This document shows, in pieces, positions 32,918 to 41,033 of a DNA stretch of 64,000 nucleotides. The DNA comes from an uncultured Lachnospiraceae bacterium (GTDB lineage Bacteria; Bacillota; Clostridia; Lachnospirales; Lachnospiraceae): the NCBI GenBank assembly GCA_910587765.1, contig CAJUNR010000003.1, forward strand, positions 62,001 through 126,000, read 5' to 3'. The stretch's first letter is position 1. Each line of letters opens with the position of its first letter. A program made the translations under genes and the position numbers. Below the pieces are notes generated by a model. The model saw only the letters and a program-made list of their open reading frames with translations. It did no database searches and was not told the origin of the DNA.

Positions 32918-34270
32918 ATGGGATATAACGAGAAATGTAAGGAATATACGGAGAAATACCGGACTCTGTGTCTGGAAAACGATACCATCTCCGATGAACT
33001 GTTCCGTGAGTTCGGTGTCAACCGAGGATTGAGAGACATCAACGGCAACGGCGTACTGACCGGACTGACCAACATATCGAAGATCGAATCATTTCAGATG
33101 AAGGATGGGAAGAAGGTTCCCTGCGACGGAAAACTGTGGTACAGGGGCTATGATGTGATGGAACTGGTGCGCAGTATCCCGGAGGACGGGTTCGGCTTTG
33201 AGAAGATCGCCTATCTGCTTCTGTTCGGCGAGCTGCCTTCCGCGGAGGAGGAGGCGCGGTTTGCGGAATTGATTGCCTACGGGAGGGAGCTGCCGACGAA
33301 TTTCACCAGAGATGTGATCATGAAGGCTTCCAGCAAGGATATTATGAATTCCATGACGAGGAGCATACTAACGCTTGCGTCCTACGACGAGCAGATGACT
33401 TCCAACGAGGTCGACAACGTCATCCGCCAGTGCCTGAATCTGATCAGCGTCTTTCCGATGCTGGCGGTCTACGGCTACCACGCGTACAACCACTATGAGC
33501 GGGATGAGAGCATGTACATACACAGGTCCAATCCGGAACTGTCTACGGCGGAAAATCTGCTGATGATGCTGCGGCCGGACAAAAATTATACATTTCTGGA
33601 GGCCAGAGTGCTGGACGTGGCGCTGATTCTGCATATGGAGCACGGCGGAGGCAACAATTCCACGTTTACGACCAGAGTCGTAACCTCTTCCGGCTCGGAT
33701 ACCTATTCGGCCATTGCGGCGGCCATGTCCTCGCTCAAGGGGCCAAAGCACGGCGGAGCGAACATCAAGGTGATGGAGATGATGAACGACATCCGCGCAC
33801 ATGTGCGGGATTATTCGGACCGGGAGGAAGTGAAAGCTTATCTGAGCAGAATCCTCGACGGAGAGGCGTTTGACGGCAAAGGGCTGATCTACGGCATGGG
33901 TCACGCGGTCTACTCTCTGTCCGATCCCCGCGAACGGGTGTTCAAAGGCTTTGTGGAGCGTCTGTCGGTGGAAAAACACCGGGAGAAGGATATGGAACTG
34001 TACAACAATATCGAGATGCTCGCGCCGGAGCTGATCGCCGGAAAGCGCAAGATCTATAAAGGCGTCAGTCCCAATGTGGACTTTTACAGCGGATTTGTGT
34101 ACGAGATGCTGGGGATACCGGTGGAACTGTATACGCCGATCTTCGCGATCGCCAGAATTGTGGGCTGGAGCGCGCACCGGATTGAAGAAATTATCGGCAT
34201 GAACAAGATCATCCGTCCCTCCTATAAGAGTGTGATGAAGGAGAGAGAACTGGTATTACCTGAAAAATAA
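32918..34270 (+). CDS. gltA: Citrate synthase
   Basis: A 450-residue enzyme that condenses acetyl-CoA with oxaloacetate. Catalytic regions are intact: MEHGGGNNSTFTTRVVTSSG (first active His), SSLKGPKHGGAN, the second-His motif GMGHAVYSLSDPRERVF, and the C-terminal YSGFVYEMLGIPVELYTPIF with the Asp-region SAHRIEEI. The N-terminal extension of about 45 residues and the GKLWYRGYDVMEL motif fit the larger clostridial form. The strong ribosome site AGGAAAGGGGG precedes ATG. No aconitase or isocitrate dehydrogenase gene is adjacent, so it may feed glutamate synthesis elsewhere. Confidence 0.96.
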   Translation: MGYNEKCKEYTEKYRTLCLENDTISDELFREFGVNRGLRDINGNGVLTGLTNISKIESFQMKDGKKVPCDGKLWYRGYDVMELVRSIPEDGFGFEKIAYLLLFGELPSAEEEARFAELIAYGRELPTNFTRDVIMKASSKDIMNSMTRSILTLASYDEQMTSNEVDNVIRQCLNLISVFPMLAVYGYHAYNHYERDESMYIHRSNPELSTAENLLMMLRPDKNYTFLEARVLDVALILHMEHGGGNNSTFTTRVVTSSGSDTYSAIAAAMSSLKGPKHGGANIKVMEMMNDIRAHVRDYSDREEVKAYLSRILDGEAFDGKGLIYGMGHAVYSLSDPRERVFKGFVERLSVEKHREKDMELYNNIEMLAPELIAGKRKIYKGVSPNVDFYSGFVYEMLGIPVELYTPIFAIARIVGWSAHRIEEIIGMNKIIRPSYKSVMKERELVLPEK

Positions 34271-34274
34271 AAAT

Positions 34275-34353
34275 CGGGCAGGGAAGATACTTTTTCCCTG
34301 CCCGCGCATCGGACGCCCGTCGGCTCTGCTGACAGTCTTCCTTTGGGCGTCCG
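34275..34353. repeat. Family 2 hairpin pair, copy 3, also a likely terminator of citrate synthase
   Basis: GGGCAGGGAA pairs with TTCCCTGCCC (34275-34303), 4 bases after the gltA stop. Then GGACGCCC (34311) pairs with GGGCGTCC (to 34352), with CTGCTGACAG in the loop. These correspond to the second and first modules of copies 1 and 2. A run of T within the first hairpin loop, not after it, makes termination by this hairpin uncertain. Confidence 0.7.
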
Positions 34354-34360
34354 TATGCAT

Positions 34361-34397
34361 AAAAAATCGGGGGCTGTCCGCAACGGGCAGCCCCCGG
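34361..34397 (-). terminator. Intrinsic terminator for the DUF3048 gene
   Basis: Read on the minus strand, CGGGGGCTG pairs with CAGCCCCCG and is followed by ATTTTTT. It lies about 55 bases after the stop of the leftward DUF3048 lipoprotein gene. Confidence 0.9.
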
Positions 34398-34449
34398 CTT
34401 GTCCGGAAAGCGGGTGAAAGACCGCTTTCCGGAGGGAATGATTCAGAAC

Positions 34450-35577
34450 TTATTTCAGCACCAGTTCCTTCCAGCGGGAATCGGATACCATGGCAATGTA
34501 GGTCTTGCCGGTGTTCAGCGTGATCAGATTGCCGTCGGCGTCGTAGAAACGCATGGGATCCATGTCGTGTCCCTTGGACCAGGTGACCGGAATCGCCTTG
34601 CCGCCGGTGATGTAATAACCGCTGCGGTTGTTCTGTTCCAGAATGTTGAACTGCATGTAACCGTTGCTGTCATACTGCTTATGCGTTGCGTTGGCGATCA
34701 GAATATTGGTAAACGCGAGCTGCTTGCTGCCATTGGCCGGATCGGTATGCTTCATGCCGTACTCGGAATACAGGTATGTATTGCTTGCGGCATCATAATC
34801 CAGCTGGGAGCCGTTGTGCCCGAAGGGAAGATCGACCAGCGTACAGTCCATGGAATCGGAAGCCTCCGCGAGGTCGACCGGTTTGGACTCGCTGGCAAAC
34901 TGCCAGTGGGGACCGGGATAGTACTCGTTGTATTCCGGAGAGATGTTGGCCGCCTTCAGCCGTTTCTCAATCTCTCCGGTGGTGACGTATTCGGTAAATT
35001 CTCTGGATTTTCCGTTGTTGATACGGGCAAATCCGCCGCTTAAATGATCCACCCAGGGGTTCTTCAGGTAAGGCTCAATATAGAAGGGACCTCCGTCATG
35101 GATGACAACCGCGTTATACTCGGGTGCGATCATGAAATTGGTAGGACGCACACTGCGGATGCTTCCGAACTGTTTGATCTGCCCCCAGTCTTTGACAAGG
35201 GCCATGAAACGGGTAATCTCTCCGTTGGCGGTGCTGTTCATCATCTCATAGACGATGTCTGCCTGGGTCAGTCCATAGTGGAGCAGAGCGGTTTTTTCGT
35301 TGTCCACCATGATGGCGACCGGGCGCTGATTTTGAAGTGATTCGTCGATCCACTCGTTGGTCAGTTCGCTGCGGTACATACCGTCTCTCGTTTCTTCCAC
35401 CTCGGGTTCCTCTTCCGGTTCCTGTTCCTCCGGTTCGGGTTCCTCTTCCGGTTCGTCCTGCGTATCTGAGATGTCCGTGACCACGGGCGCGACCTCATCA
35501 TCTTTGCCGCCGCATCCAGTCAATGCCGTGCACGCCAGCACAGCCGATAAAAAGAGCAGTAAAGTTTTTTTCTTCAT
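34450..35577 (-). CDS. DUF3048 (YerB-like) lipoprotein
   Basis: A 375-residue exported lipoprotein: lipobox LTGC (Cys at residue 22), then an acidic, Glu/Pro-rich linker (about residues 35-62) and the DUF3048 domain. The domain is recognised by NQRPVAIMVDNEKTALLHYG, ADIVYEMMNS, TRFMALV, and GSIRSVRPTNF, followed by a C-terminal part with WSKGHDMDPMRFYDADG and TYIAMV. Members such as B. subtilis YerB are cell-surface proteins of unknown role. The start at 35577 follows AAGAAAGGA; the longer frame upstream runs into the promoter region shared with htrA. It is transcribed divergently from htrA. Confidence 0.92.
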   Translation of the reverse strand: MKKKTLLLFLSAVLACTALTGCGGKDDEVAPVVTDISDTQDEPEEEPEPEEQEPEEEPEVEETRDGMYRSELTNEWIDESLQNQRPVAIMVDNEKTALLHYGLTQADIVYEMMNSTANGEITRFMALVKDWGQIKQFGSIRSVRPTNFMIAPEYNAVVIHDGGPFYIEPYLKNPWVDHLSGGFARINNGKSREFTEYVTTGEIEKRLKAANISPEYNEYYPGPHWQFASESKPVDLAEASDSMDCTLVDLPFGHNGSQLDYDAASNTYLYSEYGMKHTDPANGSKQLAFTNILIANATHKQYDSNGYMQFNILEQNNRSGYYITGGKAIPVTWSKGHDMDPMRFYDADGNLITLNTGKTYIAMVSDSRWKELVLK

Positions 35578-35726
35578 GTAGAATGTATCCTTTCTTGAGT
35601 TTTCTTGAAGCTCTAAACAGTATACACCATATTCAAGGATTTTTAAAGATTTAATCACAATTCTATCACAATTCCCTGTTATAGTAGTTTTATCCAGAGA
35701 GGACATATCCAGAAAGGAGTCACAGA

Positions 35727-37085
35727 ATGATGTATGATGAGTTGAATAACAATACAGGATCCGGAAGTTACTATGATACAAACGGCGGTTATATCCATTA
35801 CGATTCCTCCGGGAGTCTCAAACAGCCGGAGAAAAAGAAGAAGGGCGGCTTCGGGAAGACGGTCGCGAAATGCCTGGTGCTTGCGCTTGTCTTCGGCAGC
35901 GTATCCAGCGCGGCCTTTATGGGCACCAATTATATCGGAAAGCAGCTGCTTGGAGACGCGGTTGTTCCGCTGGAGACCGGAGAGGACGGATCCGTCAGCG
36001 GAGCGAAAACGCCTGCGACCACCGTGGCGGGCAGTCCCTCCGACGTCTATGACGTGTCGGACATCGTAAAGAACTGCATGCCTTCGGTCGTATCCATCAC
36101 CAACGTGGGGACCACGGAATTTCGGACGTTCTTCGGCATCTACGAGCAGGAGAGCCAGTCCAGCGGTTCCGGTATTATTATAGGAAGAAACGACGACGAG
36201 ATCGTGATTGTGACGAACAATCATGTGATCGCCAAAGCGCAGGAGATCAGCGTCTATTTTAATTCCGACGGCCAGGCCGCGGACGAGGACAACGTCATTT
36301 CCGCGAAAGTGAAAGGTACGGATCCGGCCAAAGATCTGGCGGTGATCGCCGTCCGGGTGGAGGATATTCCGAAAGAGACGCTGGACATGATCCGCATCGC
36401 TTCCATCGGGGATTCCAGCGCGATGGAAGTGGGAGAACCGGTAGTTGCCATCGGCAATGCCTACGGGTACGGCCTCTCGGTGACGTCGGGGATTGTCAGC
36501 GCGCTGAACCGGGAGGTCAGCGTGGAGTCGAACGGACAGACGATCACCAACCGTCTGATCCAGACAGATGCGGCTATTAATCCCGGCAACAGCGGCGGAG
36601 CGCTTCTGAACAGCAAAGGAGAGCTGATCGGCATCAATTCCGTAAAATTCATCTCGGAAGAGGTGGAGGGCATGGGCTACGCGATCCCTATCAGCGATGT
36701 GGAGTCCATCATCGGCGATCTGATGAACAAGATGACGAGAGATCAGGTAAAAGAAGCGGATAAAGGCTATCTCGGAATCAACGGCGTGGACGTAACGGAG
36801 GACGCCTCCCAGAACTACGGTATGCCGCAGGGTGTCTATATCAATGTGATCACGGAAGGCGGCGCAGCTGAGCGTGCCGGACTCCAGAAAGGCGATATCA
36901 TTACCAAGCTGGACGGAACCCGCATCACCGGTTATGCGCAGCTTAGGGATACGCTGGGGTATTACGAGGCGGGTGAGACCATCGCTATCACGATTCAAAG
37001 GCTGGAAAACTCGGAATATGTGGAAAAAGTGCTGGACATCACGCTGAGCTCCGGCGCTCAGGTAGGAGTTGAAAGCGAAGAATAA
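35727..37085 (+). CDS. htrA: HtrA/DegP-type serine protease with PDZ domain
   Basis: A 452-residue envelope protease. The N terminus is cytoplasmic and charged, and one membrane span lies at about residues 47-68. A low-complexity linker follows, then the trypsin-like domain (about 110-335) with the triad His in IVTNNHVIAKA, Asp in PAKDLAVIAV, and Ser in NPGNSGGALLN. The PDZ domain (about 345-440) includes YLGINGVDV and AERAGLQKGDIITKLDG. It degrades misfolded proteins outside the membrane and could be part of an envelope stress response. ATG follows AAAGGAGT. It is divergent from the DUF3048 gene with 149 bases between, which must hold both promoters. Confidence 0.95.
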   Translation: MMYDELNNNTGSGSYYDTNGGYIHYDSSGSLKQPEKKKKGGFGKTVAKCLVLALVFGSVSSAAFMGTNYIGKQLLGDAVVPLETGEDGSVSGAKTPATTVAGSPSDVYDVSDIVKNCMPSVVSITNVGTTEFRTFFGIYEQESQSSGSGIIIGRNDDEIVIVTNNHVIAKAQEISVYFNSDGQAADEDNVISAKVKGTDPAKDLAVIAVRVEDIPKETLDMIRIASIGDSSAMEVGEPVVAIGNAYGYGLSVTSGIVSALNREVSVESNGQTITNRLIQTDAAINPGNSGGALLNSKGELIGINSVKFISEEVEGMGYAIPISDVESIIGDLMNKMTRDQVKEADKGYLGINGVDVTEDASQNYGMPQGVYINVITEGGAAERAGLQKGDIITKLDGTRITGYAQLRDTLGYYEAGETIAITIQRLENSEYVEKVLDITLSSGAQVGVESEE

Positions 37086-37088
37086 CAA

Positions 37089-37134
37089 GACAGGGGGCTT
37101 TTCTGCGAACAATAACCAGAAAAGCCCTCTGTTT
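37089..37134 (+). terminator. Intrinsic terminator of htrA
   Basis: ACAGGGGGCTTTTCTG pairs with CAGAAAAGCCCTCTGT around an 11-base loop, followed by TTCC. The 3' arm overlaps the left copy of the 10-bp direct repeat that flanks element C. Confidence 0.8.
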
Positions 37135-37377
37135 CCTGGTTATTGCTTGCACCTATGCCGGTTTTCAGCCTGATGCGGGCAGATCATCCTGAAAGACCCA
37201 TTGAAGGGCGCCGGTCCTTAGGCGCGGTCTTTTCGCGCCTTAGTACCCAAAGGGCATAAATACCGCTGCGTCCCTTCATTAAGTACCCATAGGGCATAAA
37301 CGCGAGCGGGGTCTGGAAGGATGATCTGCCCGCATCGGGCGTCCGGGTGGCATAGTGTGAAAAGTAACTGTTTCCTG
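37129..37377. mobile_element. Palindromic element C (family 1) with a flanking 10-bp direct repeat; MITE-like
   Basis: CTGTTTCCTG occurs at 37129-37138 and again at 37368-37377, exactly flanking the 229-base element 37139-37367. Its ends are inverted: GTTATTGCTTGCAC on the left and GTTACTTTTCACAC read inward from the right, the last base of which is the first base of the right flanking copy. The 31-base arms at 37169-37199 and 37309-37339 differ only slightly. Inner stems: GAAGGG/CCCTTC and TTAGGCGCG/CGCGCCTTA. It carries no gene. The direct repeat is what a target-site duplication would look like. With the htrA terminator and the clpX promoter it accounts for the 397-base gap. Confidence 0.78.
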
Positions 37378-37412
37378 CAATCCCCAGCCGGGGATATTTA
37401 TAAAAACTTTAC

Positions 37413-37441
37413 TTGCAGGGCATATAGGGGTATTATATAAT
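37413..37441 (+). promoter_or_regulatory. Predicted promoter of clpX
   Basis: TTGCAG (37413-37418), 17 bases, TATAAT (37436-37441), just downstream of element C. The leader to ATG at 37483 is about 35 bases. Confidence 0.8.
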
Positions 37442-37482
37442 GGACGGGAGCAGTTCAGGTACAGAGAAGGGGATTCATAAGT

Positions 37483-38892
37483 ATGGATATGGAGAATAAA
37501 GAACAGGAACAGGAAACGGAAAAACCCGAAGAGAACGAATATGAAGACGTCTGTTTTGTGTGTCACCGGCCGGAGAGCAGCGCCGGGAAGATGATTCACC
37601 TGACGAAGGATATCAGCATCTGTCCGGAATGCATGCAGCGGACGATGGACATGATGAGCAGCGGCAATGTGGATTACAAAAAGCTGGATTTTTCCAGAAT
37701 GCCGAATATCAGCATGATCAATCTGGCTGATCTTCAGAATCTGATACCGAGGCGGCAGAAAGTGAAGAAGAAGGCGCCGCAGAAGCAGGAAGGACCGGAG
37801 AAAGCGCTGGATATCCGCTCCATTCCGGCGCCTCATAAGATTAAGGAGCGTCTCGACGAGTATGTGATCGGCCAGGAGCAGGCGAAGAAAGTCATCTCCG
37901 TGGCGGTGTATAACCATTATAAGCGCGTGGCGGCCGGTTCCGAAGCGGACGGAATCGAGATCGAGAAATCCAACATGCTGATGATCGGGCCCACCGGGAG
38001 CGGAAAAACGTATCTGGTGAAGACGCTGGCAAGGCTTCTCGACGTGCCCCTTGCCATCGCGGACGCTACCTCCCTGACCGAAGCAGGTTATATCGGGGAC
38101 GATATCGAAAGCGTGCTGTCAAAGCTTCTGGCGGCGGCGGACAACGACGTGGAAAAGGCGGAGCGGGGAATTGTGTTTATTGATGAGATCGACAAGATTG
38201 CCAAGAAGAAGAACACCAACCAGAGAGACGTCAGCGGAGAGTCGGTGCAGCAGGGGATGCTCAAGCTTCTGGAGGGGGCGCAGATCGAAGTGCCGGTCGG
38301 CGCCAACAGCAAGAACGCCATGGTGCCGCTGGAGACGATCAATACCCGCAACATCCTCTTTATCTGCGGCGGGGCATTTCCGGATCTGGAGAACATCATC
38401 AAAGAGCGGCTCAACAAGCGCTCGTCCATCGGTTTCCGCGCGGATCTGAAGGATAAATATGATGAGGAAAAGAATCTGCTCCGGCAGGTGACGGTGGAGG
38501 ATATCCGCAAGTTCGGCATGATTCCGGAATTTATCGGCCGGCTTCCGGTGATCTTTACCCTGGACGCGCTGACGGAGGACATGATGGTGTCCGTCCTCAA
38601 GGAGCCGAAGAACGCCATTTTGAAGCAGTACCAGAAGCTGTTGATGCTGGATGAGGTGCGGCTTGATTTTACGGAGGAGGCGCTGCACGCCATTGCCCGC
38701 AGGGCGATGGAAAAGGATACGGGGGCGAGAGCCCTGCGCGCCATCATCGAAGAATTTATGCTGGATATCATGTACGAAGTACCCAAGGACGACAACATCG
38801 GCCAGGTACTGATCACGGAAGACTATATCGAGCACCGGGGAGGCCCTCTGATTACGATGCGCGGGGTTCCGGCGCTGGAAATGCAGGGATGA
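37483..38892 (+). CDS. clpX: ClpX, ATP-dependent protease unfoldase subunit
   Basis: A 469-residue AAA+ unfoldase, about 40 longer than usual because of an acidic N-terminal tail and a basic linker. The zinc-binding domain is present (CFVCHRP...CPECM; two C-x2-C pairs, about residues 25-55). Walker A GPTGSGKTYL, pore loop GYIGDD, Walker B IVFIDEIDKIAKK, the ClpP-docking IGF tripeptide (SSIGFRAD) and sensor II GARALRAIIEEF are all visible. It should feed substrates to ClpP, but no clpP or lon is adjacent, so this may be a second or relocated copy. Own promoter; followed closely by the SPase II-like gene. Confidence 0.93.
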   Translation: MDMENKEQEQETEKPEENEYEDVCFVCHRPESSAGKMIHLTKDISICPECMQRTMDMMSSGNVDYKKLDFSRMPNISMINLADLQNLIPRRQKVKKKAPQKQEGPEKALDIRSIPAPHKIKERLDEYVIGQEQAKKVISVAVYNHYKRVAAGSEADGIEIEKSNMLMIGPTGSGKTYLVKTLARLLDVPLAIADATSLTEAGYIGDDIESVLSKLLAAADNDVEKAERGIVFIDEIDKIAKKKNTNQRDVSGESVQQGMLKLLEGAQIEVPVGANSKNAMVPLETINTRNILFICGGAFPDLENIIKERLNKRSSIGFRADLKDKYDEEKNLLRQVTVEDIRKFGMIPEFIGRLPVIFTLDALTEDMMVSVLKEPKNAILKQYQKLLMLDEVRLDFTEEALHAIARRAMEKDTGARALRAIIEEFMLDIMYEVPKDDNIGQVLITEDYIEHRGGPLITMRGVPALEMQG

Positions 38893-38896
38893 GAAG

Positions 38897-39388
38897 ATGA
38901 AACTGATATGGATACAACTGGCGCTGGGTCTGTTCCAGGCGGATCTGGCAGTAAAACACGAAATGGATAAAGAAGACGGAGAGGATGCGGCCTCCGGCAG
39001 GGAACGCGAGCTGTGCGGCGGTGCGGTCCGGATCCGCAGGCTGCGCAATTACGGCATGGCCGGCGGGAGATTTGCCGGGCATATGCCGGCGATCATTAAG
39101 GTCAGTACGATGACGACGCTGGGATGCGCGGGCGCGTTTCTCTGCACGCTTCTGCGAAAGGGACATGAGTTGCAGAAGGCCGGGTTTGCTCTTCTGACCG
39201 GAGGGGCGCTCTCCAATCTGTACGATCGGTGCCGGAAAGGTTATGTGGTGGATTATGTGAGCTTTCGCACTCCTTTTCCGCGGCTGAACCGGCTGGTGTT
39301 CAATCTGTCGGATTTCTTTATCCTGGCAGGAGCGCTGCTCGTATGTCTGGGACAGACGGCAGAAAAAACGCGCGGGCGGCAGGAATAG
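38897..39388 (+). CDS. Lipoprotein signal peptidase-like protein (LspA family, divergent)
   Basis: A 163-residue membrane protein with LspA landmarks: NYGMAGGRF (matching the Asn-x-Gly motif), GGALSNLYDRCRKGYVVDYVSF and FNLSDFFILAG, which hold the two catalytic Asp residues. It departs from classic LspA in a short, charged N terminus and in GGALSN instead of GGAxGN. It could process lipoprotein precursors or have a specialised target. The gene starts 4 bases after clpX and overlaps the DUF3810 gene by 46 bases, so the three are co-transcribed. A paralogue in addition to a housekeeping lspA elsewhere is likely but cannot be checked here. Confidence 0.72.
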   Translation: MKLIWIQLALGLFQADLAVKHEMDKEDGEDAASGRERELCGGAVRIRRLRNYGMAGGRFAGHMPAIIKVSTMTTLGCAGAFLCTLLRKGHELQKAGFALLTGGALSNLYDRCRKGYVVDYVSFRTPFPRLNRLVFNLSDFFILAGALLVCLGQTAEKTRGRQE

Positions 39389-40491
39389 CCGCTGCGGGCT
39401 GGGGAGCGCTGCTTGCCGCGGCCCTGGCGCTGCAGTTTCTGTCGAGACGCATGCCTGGTTTTGCGGAATGGTACGCGGGTGTGATCTATCCTGGAATCCT
39501 GCGCCTCCTCGGCGGCATCAGCAGTCTGTTCCCTTATGCGCTGGATGAGTGCCTGATTTATCTTCTGATCGCGGGCGTGGTTTTCGGCGCCGTACGGGGA
39601 ATCCGGCGGATCCGCCGCAAAGAGACCGGCGCGGCGGTGTGGTGCGCAGGCGTATTGCGGTTGCTTTTAAAGGCCGGGATTCTCTGGCTGTTTCTCTTCA
39701 CTGTTACCTGCGGGATTAATTATCACAGAACGCCGTTCTCGAAGCTGGCGGGACTTCCGGCGGAGCCTTCCACGGTGGAAGAACTGGAAGAGCTTTGTCT
39801 GTGGCTGACCGGGCAGATCGAAGAGGTCAGCCGGAACACGCTCGTGCAGGAGGACGGGCTTACGGCGCTTCCGGAAGCGCTGGCGGAGAAGACCCGGGAT
39901 GCGATGGCGGAACTGGGGAACGTTTACCCGGAGCTGGGCGGATGGTATCCCAAGGCAAAGCCTGTCCTCTCCTGGAAAGTGCTGTCGCTGGAGTTTTTGG
40001 AGGGCGTCTTCGGGCCCTACACGATGGAGGCTCATTACAACCCGGATATTCCGGCCTATAATCAGCCCGCGGTGCTCTGCCATGAGCTGTCGCACCTGAA
40101 GGGTTTTATGAGAGAAGATGAAGCCAATTACATAGCGTATCTGGCCTGTATGGGGTCGGAGGATCCGAATCTGAAATACAGCGCTCTGCTTCTCGCCTAT
40201 ACCCACAGCATCAATGCGCTCTTCAAGGCCGACCGGGAGCGGTTCGCCGCAGTCAGAGGGCAGCTCTGCGAACAGGCCGAACGGGATTATGCGTATCATC
40301 GGGCGTACTGGGCGCAGTATGAGGGACCGGTATCCGGCCTGTCGGATAAGGTGAACGATACCTATCTGAAAGCCAACGCCCAACAGGAGGGAAGCAGAAG
40401 CTACGGGAGGATGGTCGATCTTCTGCTGGGAGAACACCGCTGCCGAAAGGAAACGGCGATGGAGAACAGCGGACAGAAAAACGGCGGCTGA
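39343..40491 (+). CDS. DUF3810 putative membrane zinc metallopeptidase
   Basis: A 382-residue protein with three predicted spans in the first 125 residues (about 15-35, 60-80 and 105-122) and an external domain. That domain contains the zinc-protease-like motif CHELSHLKGFMREDEANYIA (HExxH with a downstream Glu), a hallmark of DUF3810. Activity has not been shown for the family as far as I know. The start at 39343 lies inside lspA and follows AGGAGC; upstream parts of the open frame overlap the lspA coding sequence in another frame. Operon with clpX and the LspA-like gene, pointing to protein quality control or processing at the membrane. Confidence 0.85.
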   Translation: MSGTDGRKNARAAGIAAAGWGALLAAALALQFLSRRMPGFAEWYAGVIYPGILRLLGGISSLFPYALDECLIYLLIAGVVFGAVRGIRRIRRKETGAAVWCAGVLRLLLKAGILWLFLFTVTCGINYHRTPFSKLAGLPAEPSTVEELEELCLWLTGQIEEVSRNTLVQEDGLTALPEALAEKTRDAMAELGNVYPELGGWYPKAKPVLSWKVLSLEFLEGVFGPYTMEAHYNPDIPAYNQPAVLCHELSHLKGFMREDEANYIAYLACMGSEDPNLKYSALLLAYTHSINALFKADRERFAAVRGQLCEQAERDYAYHRAYWAQYEGPVSGLSDKVNDTYLKANAQQEGSRSYGRMVDLLLGEHRCRKETAMENSGQKNGG

Positions 40492-40518
40492 AGGCAGGGG
40501 CAGCCCTGCCTCTCGTCC

Positions 40519-40549
40519 AGGGAAACGCTGATTCTGCCAGCGTTTCCCT
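40519..40549. terminator. Bidirectional terminator hairpin between convergent genes
   Basis: AGGGAAACGCTG (40519-40530) pairs exactly with CAGCGTTTCCCT (40538-40549). It lies between the DUF3810 gene and the leftward gene, whose stop codon overlaps the 3' arm. Confidence 0.75.
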
Positions 40550-40982
40550 AGTTCTCCGCTTTTTCAAGGGCGGTGCGGATGGCGCTCAGCAGCATCAGCG
40601 AAGTATACTGGCTCTCCTCGGAGTAAGTGAGGTTCTCCAGGGACTGGCTCTCGCAGATCTGTTCGGAAAGCGCTTCCAGGGCAGGCTCCATGAGAGGATA
40701 CATGGCGGAGACGGTCTCGTCCAACTGCCGGAAATGGATGGAAGAGATACGGTCTTCATCCACGGCGACGGCGATCTCCACCGGATTTCCGCCCAGCGTC
40801 ATGGAAGCGGTGTAGATGCCCGCCGTATAGCGGGAAGGGATCGTCTCGGCGGTCTCCTCTTTGCGGCCGGAGGCGAACATGAAGATCATCAGCATCAGGA
40901 AGAGGATGCCCAGACCTGCGAAGACTCCGGTATAGATCAATTCTTTCATATGGAATACCCATATTCTGGTTTTAGCGCTCAT
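40548..40982 (-). CDS. Single-span membrane protein of unknown function
   Basis: A 144-residue protein with one membrane span (about residues 16-41) and an external domain. The pattern YTAGIYTASMTLGGNPVEIA, then VAVDEDRISSIHF, resembles the start of FMN-binding (FMN_bind-like) domains, but the covalent flavin motif is not visible, so I do not assign it. ATG at 40982 follows AGGAG with 7-base spacing. It lies alone between convergent DUF3810 and a divergent region before the CdaR-type regulator. I recall similar proteins in Lachnospiraceae without a known role. Confidence 0.75.
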   Translation of the reverse strand: MSAKTRIWVFHMKELIYTGVFAGLGILFLMLMIFMFASGRKEETAETIPSRYTAGIYTASMTLGGNPVEIAVAVDEDRISSIHFRQLDETVSAMYPLMEPALEALSEQICESQSLENLTYSEESQYTSLMLLSAIRTALEKAEN

Positions 40983-40997
40983 GGTAAAGCTCCTGTC

Positions 40998-41027
40998 TTG
41001 TGATATTGGAAGGTTCTTGCTTATAAT
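40998..41027 (+). promoter_or_regulatory. Predicted promoter of an intergenic transcript
   Basis: TTGTGA (40998-41003), an 18-base spacer and a consensus TATAAT (41022-41027). No convincing gene lies directly downstream; a terminator follows at 41113. Confidence 0.55.
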
Positions 41028-41033
41028 CTATGA

